A stretch of 64,000 nt of DNA from Loktanella gaetbuli (lineage in GTDB: Bacteria; Pseudomonadota; Alphaproteobacteria; Rhodobacterales; Rhodobacteraceae): NCBI RefSeq assembly GCF_020531945.1, contig NZ_JAJATZ010000001.1:661451-725450 (forward strand), given 5' to 3'. Under the pieces are notes generated by a model. It saw only the letters and a list, made by a program, of their open reading frames with translations. It did no database searches and was not told the DNA's origin. The translations under genes and the position numbers were made by a program. Of this stretch, positions 16,440 to 24,820 are shown piece by piece (the stretch's first letter is position 1; each line of letters starts with the position of its first letter).

Positions 16440-18599
16440 ATGTCCGATCCGATCATCACCGCCGACGTCATCGCAGCACACGGGTTTTCGCCCGACGAAT
16501 GGCAAGAGGTGCTGAAAATCCTCGGACGGGACCCGACATTTACGGAAATGGGCATCTTTTCCGCGATGTGGAACGAACACTGTTCCTACAAGTCATCCAA
16601 ACGCTGGCTGCGCACGCTGCCCACAACCGGCCCACAGGTCATCTGCGGCCCCGGCGAAAACGCGGGCGTCGTGGATATCGGTGACGGTCAGGCCGTGGTG
16701 TTCAAGATGGAAAGCCACAATCACCCCAGCTATATCGAGCCATATCAGGGTGCGGCCACCGGTGTTGGCGGGATCCTCCGCGACGTGTTCACCATGGGTG
16801 CCCGGCCCATCGCCGCGATGAACTCACTTTCGTTCGGCGAACCCAGCCACCCCAAGACGAAATCGCTGGTCAGCGGTGTGGTGGCAGGCGTGGGCGGCTA
16901 CGGCAATTGTTTCGGCGTGCCGACAGTCGGCGGCGAGGTCCGGTTCGATAAATCCTACAACGGCAACTGCCTTGTGAACGCATTCGCCGCCGGGCTCGCT
17001 GACGCGGACAAGATTTTCTATTCCGCCGCATCGGGTGTCGGGATGCCTGTCGTGTATCTGGGGGCCAAAACCGGCCGCGACGGCGTTGGTGGGGCCACGA
17101 TGGCCAGCGCCGAATTCGACGACACGATCGAGGACAAGCGCCCCACGGTGCAGGTCGGCGACCCCTTCACCGAAAAGCGCCTGATGGAGGCGACGCTGGA
17201 ACTGATGACCACGGGGGCCGTGATTTCCATTCAGGATATGGGGGCCGCCGGCCTGACCTGTTCTGCGGTCGAGATGGGCGACAAGGGCGGTTTGGGCGTC
17301 AAGCTCAACCTCGAGGACGTGCCGCAGCGCGAAACCGGCATGACCGCCTACGAGATGATGCTGTCGGAATCCCAGGAACGGATGCTGATGGTGCTCAAGC
17401 CAGAGCTGGAGGCAGAGGCACGTGCGGTCTTCGTGAAATGGGACCTCGATTTCGCCATCGTGGGTGAAACTATTGCAGAGGACCGGTTCCTGATCCTCCA
17501 CAACGGCGAGGTAAAGGCCGATCTGCCGCTGTCCAAGCTGTCGTCCACCGCCCCCGAATACGACCGCCCGTGGGAAGAAACGCCCGCCGCCGCGCCCGTG
17601 GGTGACGTACCACACGTCGACCCGATCGACGGTCTGCGCAGCCTGATCGGCAGCCCGAACTGTGCCAGCAAGGCCTGGGTCTATGAGCAATACGACAGCC
17701 AGGTGATGGCCGATACGCTGCGCACACCCGGGGCCGGGTCTGGCATCATCCGCGTGCACGGCACGCAAAAGGCACTGGCCTTCACCTCTGACGTGACGCC
17801 GCGCTATGTTTTTGCAAATCCCTATCAGGGCGGCGCACAAGCCGTGGCAGAGGCCTACCGCAACCTCACTGCCGTCGGTGCCACACCACTGGCGACCACC
17901 GACAACATGAACTTTGGCAATCCCGAAAAGCCCCGCATCATGGGTCAGTTCGTCGGCGCGATCAAAGGGATCGGTGACGCCGTCAAGGCGCTGGACATGC
18001 CGATCGTGTCCGGCAACGTGTCGCTGTACAACGAAACAGACGGCAAGGGCATTCTGCCCACGCCGACCATCGGTGCCGTCGGACTGATTGCCGATTACAC
18101 ACAGGCCATCACTGGTCAGTTGGAAACCGGTCACATGCTACTGCTGCTGGGCGAAACGGCGGGACATATGGGCCAGACGGCGCTGCTGGCCGAACACCTG
18201 GGCCGCGTCGAAGGCGATGCACCTACGGTCGACCTGGTGGCGGAACGTGCACATGGCGATTTCATCCGTGCCAACCGCAGCGCCATCACGGCCTGCACCG
18301 ACCTGTCGGACGGCGGGCTTGCGCTTGCGGCATTCGAAATGGCGGTGGCAGCCGATATCGGCATCACGGTCGAAACCGATGACACCGCCCAGCTGTTTGC
18401 AGAGGATCAGGCGCGCTATCTGATCGCCGCGTCCTTTGACGGTGCCGAGGCCCTGTTTGCGGCCGCAGCCGCCGCTGGCGTGCCGCTTGCGCGCGTGGGT
18501 CAGGCCGGCGGCAGCGACGTCACATTCGGCGCGTCCAGCGCACCACTGGCCGATCTTGCCGCAGTCTATCACGAGGCCTTTGCCAGACATCTGGCCTGA
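16440..18599 (+). CDS. purL: phosphoribosylformylglycinamidine synthase subunit PurL
   Basis: Synthetase subunit of the three-part FGAM synthase (PurL-PurQ-PurS) of purine biosynthesis, ATP-dependent. The 719-residue length is the small-PurL class, without a fused glutaminase. N-terminal NEHCSYKSSK holds the conserved His47, followed by ESHNHPS and the FGEP region. ATG 16440 was chosen because the family begins with the MSDPIITADVIAAHG region; the frame is open to 16320 but that part overlaps the sRNA terminator. purQ and purS are not in the window. A T-less 8-bp hairpin (18612-18633) follows the stop. Confidence 0.96.
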   Translation: MSDPIITADVIAAHGFSPDEWQEVLKILGRDPTFTEMGIFSAMWNEHCSYKSSKRWLRTLPTTGPQVICGPGENAGVVDIGDGQAVVFKMESHNHPSYIEPYQGAATGVGGILRDVFTMGARPIAAMNSLSFGEPSHPKTKSLVSGVVAGVGGYGNCFGVPTVGGEVRFDKSYNGNCLVNAFAAGLADADKIFYSAASGVGMPVVYLGAKTGRDGVGGATMASAEFDDTIEDKRPTVQVGDPFTEKRLMEATLELMTTGAVISIQDMGAAGLTCSAVEMGDKGGLGVKLNLEDVPQRETGMTAYEMMLSESQERMLMVLKPELEAEARAVFVKWDLDFAIVGETIAEDRFLILHNGEVKADLPLSKLSSTAPEYDRPWEETPAAAPVGDVPHVDPIDGLRSLIGSPNCASKAWVYEQYDSQVMADTLRTPGAGSGIIRVHGTQKALAFTSDVTPRYVFANPYQGGAQAVAEAYRNLTAVGATPLATTDNMNFGNPEKPRIMGQFVGAIKGIGDAVKALDMPIVSGNVSLYNETDGKGILPTPTIGAVGLIADYTQAITGQLETGHMLLLLGETAGHMGQTALLAEHLGRVEGDAPTVDLVAERAHGDFIRANRSAITACTDLSDGGLALAAFEMAVAADIGITVETDDTAQLFAEDQARYLIAASFDGAEALFAAAAAAGVPLARVGQAGGSDVTFGASSAPLADLAAVYHEAFARHLA

Positions 18600-18705
18600 T
18601 TTAGCGCTGCAGCGGCGCGGACAAACGCGCCGCGGCACCCACACTGGCCCTTGCCCCCGCTGCGGCGCGTTCATAGGTTATGGAAAAGCCTGCAAGGAGC
18701 CGACA

Positions 18706-18942
18706 ATGCCCATCACAGCCCACGAAATCGAAGCCCTGATCCGCGCGGAATTTCCCGACGCCAAGATTACGGTGCAGGGCGACGATGGCGCACATTTCGC
18801 AGCCGAAGTCGTCGATGCCAGCTTTGCGGGCAAAAATCGCGTGCAGCAGCAACGTGCCGTCTATGCCGCCCTCAAGGGCAAGATGGATGGCAGCAATGGC
18901 GAACTGCATGCCCTCGCCCTGACCACACGCGCACCCGATTGA
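18706..18942 (+). CDS. BolA/IbaG family protein
   Basis: A 78-residue BolA-fold protein (MPITAHEIEALIRAEFPDA, then the conserved HFAAEVVDASFAGKNRVQQQ segment; split here for description). AAGGAG at 18694-18699 lies six bases before the ATG. BolA-like proteins bind monothiol CGFS glutaredoxins through a shared Fe-S cluster, and the next gene, 53 bases on, encodes exactly such a glutaredoxin. Role: iron-sulfur trafficking or iron sensing, inferred from the pairing. Confidence 0.92.
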   Translation: MPITAHEIEALIRAEFPDAKITVQGDDGAHFAAEVVDASFAGKNRVQQQRAVYAALKGKMDGSNGELHALALTTRAPD

Positions 18943-18950
18943 ACCGCGCG

Positions 18951-18971
18951 CAAATTTTCGCAGAAAATTTG
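18951..18971. repeat. imperfect palindrome between bolA and grxD
   Basis: CAAATTTTC (18951-18959), spacer GCA, GAAAATTTG (18963-18971). It looks like a variant of the TTTTTCGCGAAAAA palindromes found near 63.7 kb and falls in the bolA-grxD gap, where it may also shape the transcript. Confidence 0.55.
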
Positions 18972-18995
18972 ATCCCCCTCAAAAAGGACCAGACC

Positions 18996-19355
18996 ATGAC
19001 CGCCGAAGACCAGATCAAGCAAACCGTCACCAGCAACGACGTCGTCCTGTTCATGAAAGGCACGAAAACGATGCCGCAGTGCGGTTTTTCCAGCCGCGTG
19101 GCAGGCGTGCTGAACTTTATGGGCATTGAATACACGGACGTGAACGTGCTGGCCGACGACGGCGTGCGCCAGGGCATCAAGGATTACTCCGACTGGCCGA
19201 CGATTCCGCAGCTTTACGTCAAGGGCGAATTTGTGGGTGGTTGCGATATCATCACCGAAATGACGCTTTCGGGTGAACTGGATACATTGCTCACCGAAAA
19301 TGACATCGCGTTTGACAAGGCCGCAGCCGACAAGATCCGCGAAGCCAACGCCTGA
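18996..19355 (+). CDS. grxD: monothiol glutaredoxin, Grx4 family
   Basis: A 119-residue CGFS-type glutaredoxin (MPQCGFSSR, active Cys29) with the TIPQLYVKGEFVGGCDI glutathione-binding region. These proteins carry and transfer [2Fe-2S] clusters and pair with BolA. AAAAAGGA precedes the ATG by eight bases. It forms a two-gene unit with the upstream bolA and ends at a strong terminator. Confidence 0.95.
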   Translation: MTAEDQIKQTVTSNDVVLFMKGTKTMPQCGFSSRVAGVLNFMGIEYTDVNVLADDGVRQGIKDYSDWPTIPQLYVKGEFVGGCDIITEMTLSGELDTLLTENDIAFDKAAADKIREANA

Positions 19356-19402
19356 CGCACAGACCACGCGCGCGTCACTGGGCGCTTATTCACGCAGTGA
19401 TG

Positions 19403-19430
19403 GGCCGACCCTAGGACGGGTCGGCCTTTT
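19403..19430 (+). terminator. intrinsic terminator of bolA-grxD
   Basis: GGCCGACCC (19403-19411), loop TAGGAC, GGGTCGGCC (19418-19426), TTTT. The hairpin includes the stop codon of the convergent zapA gene (19411-19413). Confidence 0.88.
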
Positions 19431-19806
19431 GCGTGTTGTCCAGCGAATCTGCCAATGCCTCCGCGCGGGCCGCGATCTCGGCAAAGGCATCGGTCACTTC
19501 GGCTGGAATGACCGGTACCTCGATCCGCTCGGCCGGGCGTGATTGGGCTTCGGCGATCTGGGCCTGCAGACTTTCCAGTTCCAGCTCGACTTCGCGCAGA
19601 CGCTCTGCAATCCCGGCAGTCCGGTCGGCCAGCATCAGGCCAGACATCAGCAACATCCGCGATTCAGGCATGCGCCCGATCTGGTTGGACAGATGCTGCG
19701 CCTCTTCATCCAGCATGGCAGAGGCCGTGCGCAGGAAATGTTCCTCGCCGTCCTGACAGGCCACCTCGAACACGCGGCCACCGATTGTGATCTCGACTTG
19801 CGGCAT
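19411..19806 (-). CDS. zapA: cell division protein ZapA
   Basis: A 131-residue ZapA homologue: MPQVEITIGGRVFEVACQDG forms the globular head (first part quoted only), followed by RTASAMLDEEAQ and a long coiled coil (about residues 60-95). ZapA crosslinks FtsZ filaments at the division site. It follows, with only 2 bases between, a 149-residue coiled-coil gene that is probably co-expressed. The last codons overlap the grxD terminator. Confidence 0.9.
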   Translation of the reverse strand: MPQVEITIGGRVFEVACQDGEEHFLRTASAMLDEEAQHLSNQIGRMPESRMLLMSGLMLADRTAGIAERLREVELELESLQAQIAEAQSRPAERIEVPVIPAEVTDAFAEIAARAEALADSLDNTQKADPS

Positions 19807-19808
19807 GA

Positions 19809-20258
19809 TCAGCCCTCCTGTTGCAGTGCAGGTTTCAATTCGCCCAGCAAGGCGGCCACCTCTGCGGCCTCGGCTGCACGGTCAGCCTGCAGGGCCTCGA
19901 CCTCTGCGATCAGCGCGCGATTGATATCCGCCGCATCGGGCACACCTTCCATTGCCGCCTGCCGCAGCGCATCCGCCTCTTCGCGCAGATCGGCATTCGC
20001 AGCGCGCAGGCGTTGCAACGCGCCGTCCAGCTCTGTCATGCGGTCGGCATGTGCGGCGACCTCGGCCTCCAGCTTGGCGATCTTGTCATCCTGACGCGCC
20101 TTGAGTGCGGCAACCCGGTCCTCGAGGTCTGCATTCGCAGCCTGCTGCGTGGCCAGTTGCGCCCGCAGGTCGGATTGGCCCGCCTGTTCGCCGACATGGG
20201 ATCTGATCCGGTCCAATGCCGTGTTGATCCGGTATTCCAGGCTCTTGAGATCGTTCAT
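19809..20258 (-). CDS. coiled-coil protein upstream of zapA
   Basis: Not recognised as a named family. The 149 residues are almost entirely predicted coiled coil (LEDRVAALKARQDDKIAKLE and similar heptads), Ala/Glu/Leu rich, with no membrane segment or signal peptide. It begins MNDLKSLEYRINTALDRI. Being immediately upstream of zapA with a 2-base gap, a ZapB-like division role is an obvious guess, but no sequence motif shows it. Confidence 0.8.
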   Translation of the reverse strand: MNDLKSLEYRINTALDRIRSHVGEQAGQSDLRAQLATQQAANADLEDRVAALKARQDDKIAKLEAEVAAHADRMTELDGALQRLRAANADLREEADALRQAAMEGVPDAADINRALIAEVEALQADRAAEAAEVAALLGELKPALQQEG

Positions 20259-20408
20259 CTCTTCAACGGTCCTTTATCACACGATTCGGCGTCGTTCCGC
20301 GCCAAACCCTAAGTCATCGGTCGCATCCACACAAATGGCGCGCTTGAATTGACCGGTTCGCCTGATATGACACGACCAACTTTGTTTTGCACCCGTCAGG
20401 AACACCAC

Positions 20409-22424
20409 ATGGATATCGAAACCCTCAAGTCCGCACATCCCGCTCATTGGAAAAAGGCCGCCGCGATCCGCGCGCTGACACTCGATGCCGTGGCCGGCGC
20501 GAACTCGGGCCACTCCGGCATGCCGATGGGCATGGCGGACGTGGCGACCGTGTTGTTCGAAAAGCATCTGAATTTCGACCCCAAGACACCGCACTGGCCC
20601 GACCGCGACCGTTTCATCCTGTCCGCCGGTCACGGCTCGATGCTGCTGTATTCGCTGCTGCACCTGACGGGCTACGCGGATTTCCCGCTGGAGCAGATCA
20701 AGAACTTTCGCCAGTGGGGGGCCTATACCGCAGGCCATCCCGAATACGGCCACGGCGCTGGCGTCGAGGTCACGACCGGACCATTGGGTCAGGGCATTTC
20801 CAATGCGGTCGGCTTTGCCATCGCAGAGGCCCATCAGCGCGCCGTCTGGGGCGAAAAAATCGTCAATCACTACACCTACGTCATGGCCGGTGACGGCTGC
20901 CTGATGGAAGGCATCAGCCAAGAGGCCATCGGCCTTGCCGGGATGCAGGAACTGGGCCACCTGATCGTGTTCTTCGACAACAACGACATCACCATCGACG
21001 GTCATGTGGGCATCGCCGACATCACTGACCAGGCCGCGCGTTTTACGGCGTCCGGTTGGCATGTGTTGTCCATCGACGGTCATGACCCCGACGCGATCGA
21101 CGCGGCCATCATCGCGGCCAAGGCCGATCCGCGCCCGTCCATGATCGCCTGCAAGACCCATATCGCACTGGGTCATGCCGCACAGGACACGTCCAAAGGT
21201 CACGGTGCCCTGACCGATCCCGCCCAGTTGACCGACGCCAAGCAGGTCTACGACTGGCACTACGGCCCCTATGAGGTGCCCGCCGAGGTCAAGCAGCAGT
21301 GGGAAGACATGGGCACCCGCGGCCAGAACGCGCATGCCGCATGGCACGACCGTTTCGCCAAACTGTCGGACGCCAAGCAAAAGGAATTCAACCGCGCCTA
21401 TGACCTGGAGGCCCCCAAGAAGCTTGCCTCCACCATCCGCGCGTTCAAGAAACAGGCGACTGAAACACTGCCCAAGGTCGCGACCCGCAAGGCATCGGAA
21501 AACGTGCTCGAGGTGATCAACCCGATCATGCCCGAAACCATCGGCGGCTCTGCCGATCTGACCGGGTCCAACAACACGAAATCCTCCGACATGGGCGTAT
21601 TCAGCCCTGCCAACCGCAAGGGGCGCTACATCCACTACGGCATCCGCGAACACGGCATGGCGGCGGCCATGAACGGCATGGTGCTTCATGGTGGCGTGCG
21701 TCCCTACGGCGGCACTTTCATGTGCTTTACCGATTACGCACGCGGTGCCATGCGCCTGTCGGCGCTGATGGCGGTGCCTGCGGTCTATGTCATGACCCAC
21801 GACAGCATCGGTCTGGGCGAGGACGGCCCGACTCACCAGCCGGTCGAACATCTGTCGATGCTGCGCGCCACGCCGAACACCAACGTGTTCCGCCCTGCCG
21901 ACACGGTCGAAACCGCCGAGGCCTGGGAACTGGCGCTGACGGACACGAAGACGCCCTCTGTTCTGGCGCTGTCTCGGCAAAACCTGCCCGCCGTCCGGAC
22001 CGAGCACAAGACCAAGAACCTCACCGCATTCGGCGGCTACGTGCTGGCCGAGGCGGAGGGCAAGCGCAGCGTGATCCTGATCGCCACCGGGTCCGAGGTG
22101 CATCTGGCCATGCAGGCACGCGACGCACTTCAGGCCGAAGGGGTCGGCACCCGCGTGGTGTCCATGCCCTGCATGGAGTTGTTCATGCAACAGGACGAGG
22201 CCTATCGCCGCCGCGTGCTGCCTGCAGGGCCAGTCCGCGTCGCCGTCGAGGCTGGCGTGCGTCAGTCCTGGGACATGATCCTCATGGGTGAACGCGGTGC
22301 TGCGAAAAAATCCGCATTTGTCGGCATGGACAGCTTTGGTGCCTCTGCCCCGGCAGAAGAGTTGTTCGAAAAGTTCGGCATCACCGCCGAGGCCGTCGCC
22401 ACCGCCGCGCGCGACCTGCTTTAA
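20409..22424 (+). CDS. tkt: transketolase
   Basis: TPP-dependent ketol transfer in the pentose phosphate pathway and Calvin-type sugar rearrangements. The 671-residue length is standard. Visible motifs are SGHSGMPMG, GHGSMLLYSLLH, the TPP motif GDGCLMEG (about residue 161) and EDGPTHQPVEHL. ATG 20409 has AGGAA seven bases upstream; the open frame to 20349 is not conserved. It is divergent from the zapA pair and ends at a hairpin (22432-22460). Confidence 0.97.
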   Translation: MDIETLKSAHPAHWKKAAAIRALTLDAVAGANSGHSGMPMGMADVATVLFEKHLNFDPKTPHWPDRDRFILSAGHGSMLLYSLLHLTGYADFPLEQIKNFRQWGAYTAGHPEYGHGAGVEVTTGPLGQGISNAVGFAIAEAHQRAVWGEKIVNHYTYVMAGDGCLMEGISQEAIGLAGMQELGHLIVFFDNNDITIDGHVGIADITDQAARFTASGWHVLSIDGHDPDAIDAAIIAAKADPRPSMIACKTHIALGHAAQDTSKGHGALTDPAQLTDAKQVYDWHYGPYEVPAEVKQQWEDMGTRGQNAHAAWHDRFAKLSDAKQKEFNRAYDLEAPKKLASTIRAFKKQATETLPKVATRKASENVLEVINPIMPETIGGSADLTGSNNTKSSDMGVFSPANRKGRYIHYGIREHGMAAAMNGMVLHGGVRPYGGTFMCFTDYARGAMRLSALMAVPAVYVMTHDSIGLGEDGPTHQPVEHLSMLRATPNTNVFRPADTVETAEAWELALTDTKTPSVLALSRQNLPAVRTEHKTKNLTAFGGYVLAEAEGKRSVILIATGSEVHLAMQARDALQAEGVGTRVVSMPCMELFMQQDEAYRRRVLPAGPVRVAVEAGVRQSWDMILMGERGAAKKSAFVGMDSFGASAPAEELFEKFGITAEAVATAARDLL

Positions 22425-22431
22425 ACCGGCA

Positions 22432-22460
22432 ACAGGGGGCCGCATCGCGCTGCCCCCTGT
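22432..22460 (+). terminator. probable terminator of tkt
   Basis: ACAGGGGGC (22432-22440), 11-base loop, GCCCCCTGT (22452-22460), followed by the pyrimidine-rich CTTCTTCT. It lacks a clean T-run, so strength is uncertain. Confidence 0.6.
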
Positions 22461-22481
22461 CTTCTTCTGGTCAGAAATATC
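22461..22481. repeat. interspersed CTTCTTCTGGTC repeat, copy 1
   Basis: A 21-base segment that matches the copy at 35152-35172 at 20 of 21 positions. It lies in the gap between the tkt terminator and the channel gene. Confidence 0.6.
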
Positions 22482-22529
22482 TGCCCCGCTGGCGAGGCGT
22501 CCCGCACTCACCAGCAGCAGGAGGCCCGA

Positions 22530-23291
22530 TCAGACAGCGCCATCCGTTTCAATATGCATGATCGTTCCGCAATGCTTGCAATGGCTTGCGTCCCGGTCGT
22601 GTTTCGTCAGCCCGCATTCGTCGCATTCGATCCGCACCTTGTTGGGGCGGAACAGCACCCGCGCGAGTTGCAGGAACAATGTCACGCCAAAAATCATCAC
22701 CACGACCGACAGCAACCGCCCCCACCAGCCCTGTGCCACGATGTCACCGAACCCTGTCGTGGTTAGTGTCGAGACCGTGAAATAAAACGCATCCGCATAA
22801 TTGTTGATGGCATCGTTGACCTGCACCTGTGACGCATAGATCAGGCCCGTCATGACAAAGACGAAAACGCCCAGGTGGACGGTCGCCAGAAACACCTCTT
22901 CGTGGCGCCGGAAATAGTCGAAGTCACGCCTGAGCCTGCGCAACGTCTCATAGCTCTTGAGCAGCCGCAGGGTGCGCAGCACGCGCAGGAACCCCAACCC
23001 TTGGGCGAACAACGGCCCCAGAAAGCTGATGACCGCGATGATGTCCGCCCAGGTTGCCATCCGCGTCAGCGCCCGCCCCCAACTGGGTGTGAGCCATGCA
23101 CGGATACAGAAATCCGCCAGAATGATCGTTCCGAAAAACAGGTCTGCCGCGAAAATGACGGGCGACGACGGAAAGAAGGACGTTACGATCACATAAGCCA
23201 AAGTCACCAGATCGAAGGCAAGCAGACCATAACGAAACGCGACCGCGCGCGGGCTCTCACCTTTGTAGAGGTCGCGCAGCCACTCACGCAT
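22530..23291 (-). CDS. voltage-gated-type potassium channel with C-terminal zinc ribbon
   Basis: A 253-residue six-helix ion channel. The S4-like helix RVLRTLRLLKSYETLRRLRR (103-122) carries regular arginines, and the selectivity filter TTTGFGD is at 177-183 between the last two membrane helices. The cytoplasmic tail ends in a CxxC-x11-CxxC zinc ribbon (Cys223, 226, 238, 241), an uncommon regulatory tail. ATG 23291 begins MREWLRDLYKGE. It overlaps the DoxX gene by 8 bases and is the last gene of a three-gene minus-strand operon. Confidence 0.88.
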   Translation of the reverse strand: MREWLRDLYKGESPRAVAFRYGLLAFDLVTLAYVIVTSFFPSSPVIFAADLFFGTIILADFCIRAWLTPSWGRALTRMATWADIIAVISFLGPLFAQGLGFLRVLRTLRLLKSYETLRRLRRDFDYFRRHEEVFLATVHLGVFVFVMTGLIYASQVQVNDAINNYADAFYFTVSTLTTTGFGDIVAQGWWGRLLSVVVMIFGVTLFLQLARVLFRPNKVRIECDECGLTKHDRDASHCKHCGTIMHIETDGAV

Positions 23292-23673
23292 GCGGGTGAT
23301 CCGGTTTCCAGGCCCAGGCACCTGACCCCGCCACCGCAAGCGCGAGACAGCCCCCCGCAATGGCCCAGTTCTTGACGAATATGGTCAACTGCCAGGGATC
23401 GTCCTGCGCGATGAAAACCTGAAGATGGAAAAAACTGGTCACAGCGCAATAGATCGCGGCCGTGACGGCGACCGGCCGCACCGCGATGCCCACCCACAGG
23501 GCACCGCCGGCCAGCAGGTTATAGGCAAGCGCAGGCCAGACCAGCCAGAACGGCAGGCCCGCCGCAACCAGCAGTTCGCCTGCCCCATCGGGCCCCAGCC
23601 CCTTGTTCACGGCCCCGCCGATCATCAGAAACCCGATCAGGAAACGGGCGATGAACAGGGCAGCGTTTGTCAT
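23284..23673 (-). CDS. DoxX family membrane protein
   Basis: A 129-residue protein with four hydrophobic helices in DoxX arrangement, starting MTNAALFIARFLIGFLMIGGA and containing FFHLQVFIAQDDPWQLTIFVKN. DoxX-like proteins are poorly understood; some are linked to redox or thiol balance at the membrane. ATG 23673 overlaps the DUF808 stop by 4 bases, and the 3' end overlaps the channel gene. Confidence 0.8.
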   Translation of the reverse strand: MTNAALFIARFLIGFLMIGGAVNKGLGPDGAGELLVAAGLPFWLVWPALAYNLLAGGALWVGIAVRPVAVTAAIYCAVTSFFHLQVFIAQDDPWQLTIFVKNWAIAGGCLALAVAGSGAWAWKPDHPHA

Positions 23674-24617
23674 TTGGGCATGACCGCAGCCATTGCCGGT
23701 TTGATCACGGATGCCACGATCGGGATCAGGATCAATCCCCAGATGAACCCCAGCACGCCGTCGCATCCTGCCGTCACGGCCCATTCAACGATCCCCTGCC
23801 ATGCCGCACCCACACCGCTGGCGGCCGCCACGGCCCAACCGTGGATCAGGTCCTCGGGTGCGTGCCATCCCAGTTGGCCGATACTGTGCACGATGATCTG
23901 ACCACCGACCCACAGCATCGCAGCCGTGCCGACCCAGGTTAGCACGAACAGGAATTTCGGCATGCCTGCCACGATCCCCCGCCCCAGCAGGCGCGTGATG
24001 GACAGCCGGCCCTTTTTGGCCATCAACAGGCCGACGTCATCGGCCTTTACGATCAATGCAACAGCACCGTAAACGGCAGCGGTGATCCCGATGGCAACCA
24101 CGAACAGCACGGCCGCACGGGTCCACAGGTTGTCCGTCTCGATGGCGGCCAGCGCGATGGTCATGATCTCGGCCGATAGGATGAAATCGGTCTTGATCGC
24201 GCCCTTTACCTTTTCCTCTTCGAGATGGGCCGGATCGCCTGTCGCCTTGGAATGGGGGTCCTTGTGGCCAAAGGCATGGACGATCTTTTCGGCCCCTTCA
24301 TAGCACAGATAACTGCCACCCAGAATTAGCAGTGGCGCGATCAGCCAAGGGGCAAAGACCGACAGCAACATCGCGGCCGGCAGCAGAATCAGCACCTTGT
24401 TGCGGATGGATCCCCAGGCAATCTTGCCGACGATCGGCAATTCACGTGCAGGCGCAAAGCCCTGAACATATTTGGGACTGACAGCGGCGTCGTCGATCAC
24501 GGCCCCTGCGGCCTTGGCGCCCGCCTTGGTCGCCTGACCAATAACGTCGTCCACGCTTGCCGCCGCGACCTTTGCGATGGCTGCGACATCATCCAGCAAC
24601 GCCAACAATCCGCTCAT
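23670..24617 (-). CDS. DUF808 family membrane protein (YedI-like)
   Basis: A 315-residue integral membrane protein. The start MSGLLALLDDVAAIAKVAA, with the following IDDAAVSPKYVQG and ELPIVGKIA stretches, is typical of DUF808. Function is unknown. ATG 24617 has AAGGAGA six bases upstream, an excellent ribosome site. First gene of the DUF808-DoxX-channel operon. Confidence 0.88.
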   Translation of the reverse strand: MSGLLALLDDVAAIAKVAAASVDDVIGQATKAGAKAAGAVIDDAAVSPKYVQGFAPARELPIVGKIAWGSIRNKVLILLPAAMLLSVFAPWLIAPLLILGGSYLCYEGAEKIVHAFGHKDPHSKATGDPAHLEEEKVKGAIKTDFILSAEIMTIALAAIETDNLWTRAAVLFVVAIGITAAVYGAVALIVKADDVGLLMAKKGRLSITRLLGRGIVAGMPKFLFVLTWVGTAAMLWVGGQIIVHSIGQLGWHAPEDLIHGWAVAAASGVGAAWQGIVEWAVTAGCDGVLGFIWGLILIPIVASVIKPAMAAVMPK

Positions 24618-24703
24618 GGTCTCTCCTTTTTGCGCGCCAATCACGCTTTTGCGAATCCTAGCGCGTCGGCGCGTGATCGCAACCCCGACCGTTGGCGCAA
24701 ACG

Positions 24704-24735
24704 GTTAGCGATAACCCCCGCCTGTTATCGTTATC
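24704..24735. promoter_or_regulatory. two CG-centred LacI-type palindromes upstream of gap1
   Basis: GTTAGCGATAAC (24704-24715) and GTTATCGTTATC (24724-24735) both approximate GTTANCGNTAAC and are 20 bases apart, about two helical turns. They lie 86-117 bases before the gap1 ATG. CG-centred palindromes are typical of LacI-family regulators; in Rhodobacterales the LacI protein CceR controls central carbon genes, a likely but untested binder. Confidence 0.5.
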
Positions 24736-24820
24736 ATTATGTTTTTGATGGATTTTCCCTTTTTCGTTGACCTGGCTTCCCCTAAGGCTGGCGCAATTGG
24801 GAATACCATAGGATACCGTC

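Noticed and set aside
20277..22511. 744-codon minus-strand ORF over transketolase
   Set aside because: Very long but fully antisense to tkt; no family motifs, biased to His/Gly/Val as expected for a shadow.
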